Both the position numbers and the translations under genes were made by a program. Below, one piece after another: positions 62,554 through 64,000 of a stretch of DNA of 64,000 bases. The notes beneath the pieces are model-generated. The model had not been told where the DNA came from, made no database searches, and was given only the letters and a program-made list of their open reading frames with translations. The stretch's first letter is position 1, and the number at the start of each line of letters is the position of its first letter. The stretch spans positions 2,052,501-2,116,500 of the forward strand of contig NZ_CP034348.1 of the NCBI RefSeq assembly GCF_009762325.1, read 5' to 3'. This stretch comes from Roseovarius faecimaris. GTDB taxonomy: Bacteria; Pseudomonadota; Alphaproteobacteria; Rhodobacterales; Rhodobacteraceae.

Positions 62554-63528
62554 TCAGTTTCCCAGCATCCAGGCGCCGTCGGGCCAGAAGGCGTGAAACG
62601 CAAAGGCAAAGAGCAGATCATGCGGCACATCGCGGCCCTGATCGTCGCGCACGCGCACCGTGCCCACATCCTTGCCCGAAGCAATCCGGCTGGTATCGAG
62701 CGCTGAGGCCTGGCCCGCCTCCCATGACAGTACGACACCGGCCTCGCTGATGCGGCCCGCCTCGCGCAGCCGCGTCAGCGGCCAGGCGCGCGCCCCCACA
62801 CGCACGACGCGCACCAGCGGCGGGATGCCATGCGGCGGGTTTTCTCCGTTATAGAGGAACGGTTTGGTCAGGCTGTCGTACCCGCGATAGGGGTTTTGCC
62901 CATAGCGGCGTGGAAAATCCGGCTCGGCCATCACCAGCCCGTCGGGGTTTCTTTCGCGAAACTGATCCCAGCTTTCCATCCAGCTCGGCAGCTGCATAAG
63001 CGTGGTGCCGGTCAGGTCGCCCACGATCGCCTCCGCCGTGGCCTGCTGCCACCAGCTTTCGGTCTGGCGGTCATACATCACCATATCCGAGTTGCGCAGC
63101 TTGCCCGACACACCAAAGCTCAGCGTGCCGTGTTTTGTGCGCCGGTCAAACACCATGGCCGAGTTGCACAACGGGCAGAAGGTCACCGCCACGGGCATGC
63201 CCGCAACTTCGTCATTCACGATTTCATGCCAGGTCAGGTATCGGATCGGATAGGCGCGGGGCGGCCCGCCCAGCTCCACCGTGATCACCGGCTCCCTCCC
63301 GTCGATCCCTGTCTCATCCCCTGCGGCGATGAATACCGGCCCGTCAATGGCCGGAATACCATCCTTCGGCGGCCCGCCGGAGAGGATCTCGACCCAGTTG
63401 CCCACGCTGGTTTTCCCGAAATTGGTCTCAGGCCATTCATGCTTCCAGAATTCGGGATCGGCCTGCGCGGGGGCATTCCACACGCCAAGGCAGATCAGGG
63501 CGACAAAAACGGACATGAGACGGATCAT
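62554..63528 (-). CDS. DUF3179 domain-containing secreted protein
   Basis: The 324-aa protein has a signal peptide (RLMSVFVALICLGVWNAPAQA) and DUF3179 motifs: GREPVITVELGGPPRAYPIRYLTWHEIVNDEVAG, VAVTFCPLCNSAMVFDR with a CPLC site, and SGKLRNSDMVMYDRQTESWWQQATAEAIVG. DUF3179 has no known activity; the CxxC and surrounding His suggest metal or haem binding. ATG 63528 is chosen because the signal peptide starts there; GAGGAG lies about 10 nt upstream. Confidence 0.88.
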   Translation of the reverse strand: MIRLMSVFVALICLGVWNAPAQADPEFWKHEWPETNFGKTSVGNWVEILSGGPPKDGIPAIDGPVFIAAGDETGIDGREPVITVELGGPPRAYPIRYLTWHEIVNDEVAGMPVAVTFCPLCNSAMVFDRRTKHGTLSFGVSGKLRNSDMVMYDRQTESWWQQATAEAIVGDLTGTTLMQLPSWMESWDQFRERNPDGLVMAEPDFPRRYGQNPYRGYDSLTKPFLYNGENPPHGIPPLVRVVRVGARAWPLTRLREAGRISEAGVVLSWEAGQASALDTSRIASGKDVGTVRVRDDQGRDVPHDLLFAFAFHAFWPDGAWMLGN

Positions 63529-63626
63529 GAGGCGGCACTCCTCGGCAAGGCAGCGCCATGATGCGCCGTATCGCCCACCTTTGGCCACCCGATCCACGCA
63601 ATTGTGAAAACGCGAGAGGCCCCGCC

Positions 63627-63998
63627 TCACCTGTTTTCGCGCGCCTTGATTTCGTCCACCGTCTTTTCCCAGGCCCGGGCGTTCAGCAACTTGCGGAAGG
63701 CGCGTTGCAATTCGGCCGCCCCGTTCGCGTCATAGCAATCGCCATGCGCCAGGATAATGCGCCTCGGAGCCCAACCGACCAGGGTCTCGATATCCTCGGC
63801 CAGCGCCGCCTTGTTCTTGTAGGTCCAGCGCAGAAGCGGCGGCATCTTGCCGTCGGTGTTATCGATCCCGTTGAGCCAGACAAACGGGCGGCAATGGGCG
63901 GGCAGTTTGGCGGTGTCGAAGGCCTCGATCAGATCCGTGACGATAAGCGTCCGGCTGACGCGGTGGAAAAACACCGCCTCCTTGTGAAAAGAGCTGCC
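63627..63998 (-). CDS. DUF4336 family protein, C-terminal part
   Basis: The frame is open to the window edge (GSSFHKEAVFFHRVSRTLIVTDLIE at the visible start), so the N-terminus lies outside. DUF4336 proteins resemble metallo-beta-lactamase folds: TLIVTDLIEAF, LVGWAPRRIILAHGDC (His-Asp pair), and the closing FRKLL helix fit. GTG 63972-63974 is an internal codon, not a start. Function unknown. Confidence 0.8.
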   Translation of the reverse strand, partial: GSSFHKEAVFFHRVSRTLIVTDLIEAFDTAKLPAHCRPFVWLNGIDNTDGKMPPLLRWTYKNKAALAEDIETLVGWAPRRIILAHGDCYDANGAAELQRAFRKLLNARAWEKTVDEIKARENR

Positions 63999-64000
63999 AC

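Overview
This window reads as chromosomal DNA of a marine alphaproteobacterium of the Rhodobacteraceae (Roseobacter group). The evidence is high GC with strongly GC-rich third codon positions, long spurious antisense ORFs, an alphaproteobacterial LexA box (GAAC-N7-GAAC) in front of uvrA, a DddQ-type DMSP lyase, an MttB-superfamily methyltransferase without pyrrolysine, a DUF5930/M23 peptidase paired with a bactofilin, and a DUF934-fpr pair like the one at the end of roseobacter sulfite-assimilation clusters. No rRNA, tRNA or CRISPR array was seen.

Layout. 0-3.1 kb: the end of a sulfur-assimilation operon (DUF934, fpr), an Ala-rich repeat protein and infC, whose best-supported start is a non-canonical AUA. 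3.1-8.6 kb: an accessory block with a PIG-L/LmbE deacetylase, a secreted S74-chaperone fibre-like protein, and a second fibre-like gene broken by an intact IS3-family element. 8.6-18 kb: zapA and a coiled-coil gene, transketolase, a JAB-like lipoprotein, dddQ with a DUF808 membrane protein, and two gapdh genes bracketing a small redox/regulator operon (PepSY, cytochrome b561, membrane-tethered LuxR-type HTH protein). 18-26.7 kb: coaD, a CBS protein, then a valine-catabolism region (LysR, mmsA, isobutyryl-CoA dehydrogenase, 3-hydroxyisobutyryl-CoA hydrolase, mmsB). 26.7-30.6 kb: methyltransferase, glycosyltransferase and Crp genes with overlapping ends, plus small envelope proteins. 30.6-45.5 kb: mostly housekeeping (uvrA, lpd, queA, AsmA-like giant, bcp, DUF455, M23, bactofilin). 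45.6-49.3 kb: a DUF4242/LysR divergent pair, a methyltransferase, and an AT-rich cassette of about 0.84 kb flanked by a 55-bp duplication of the 3' end of an HNH endonuclease gene. 49.4-57 kb: esterase, alkA, cobK, MFS, a phytoene-synthase-like gene, cimA and cysS. 57-64 kb: DUF411, a VOC protein divergent from soxR, aminotransferase, AAA ATPase, mttB-like, DUF3179 and the 3' part of a DUF4336 gene.

The strongest unusual signals are the AT-rich cassette with duplicated gene end, the IS-broken fibre paralogue with apparent flanking deletion, the AUA start of infC, a dispersed 3'-end element near the ends of several genes, and several well-formed palindromes in promoter regions. I did not find an obvious multi-gene defence or biosynthetic system. 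Family names come from recognising motifs by eye, not from database searches.
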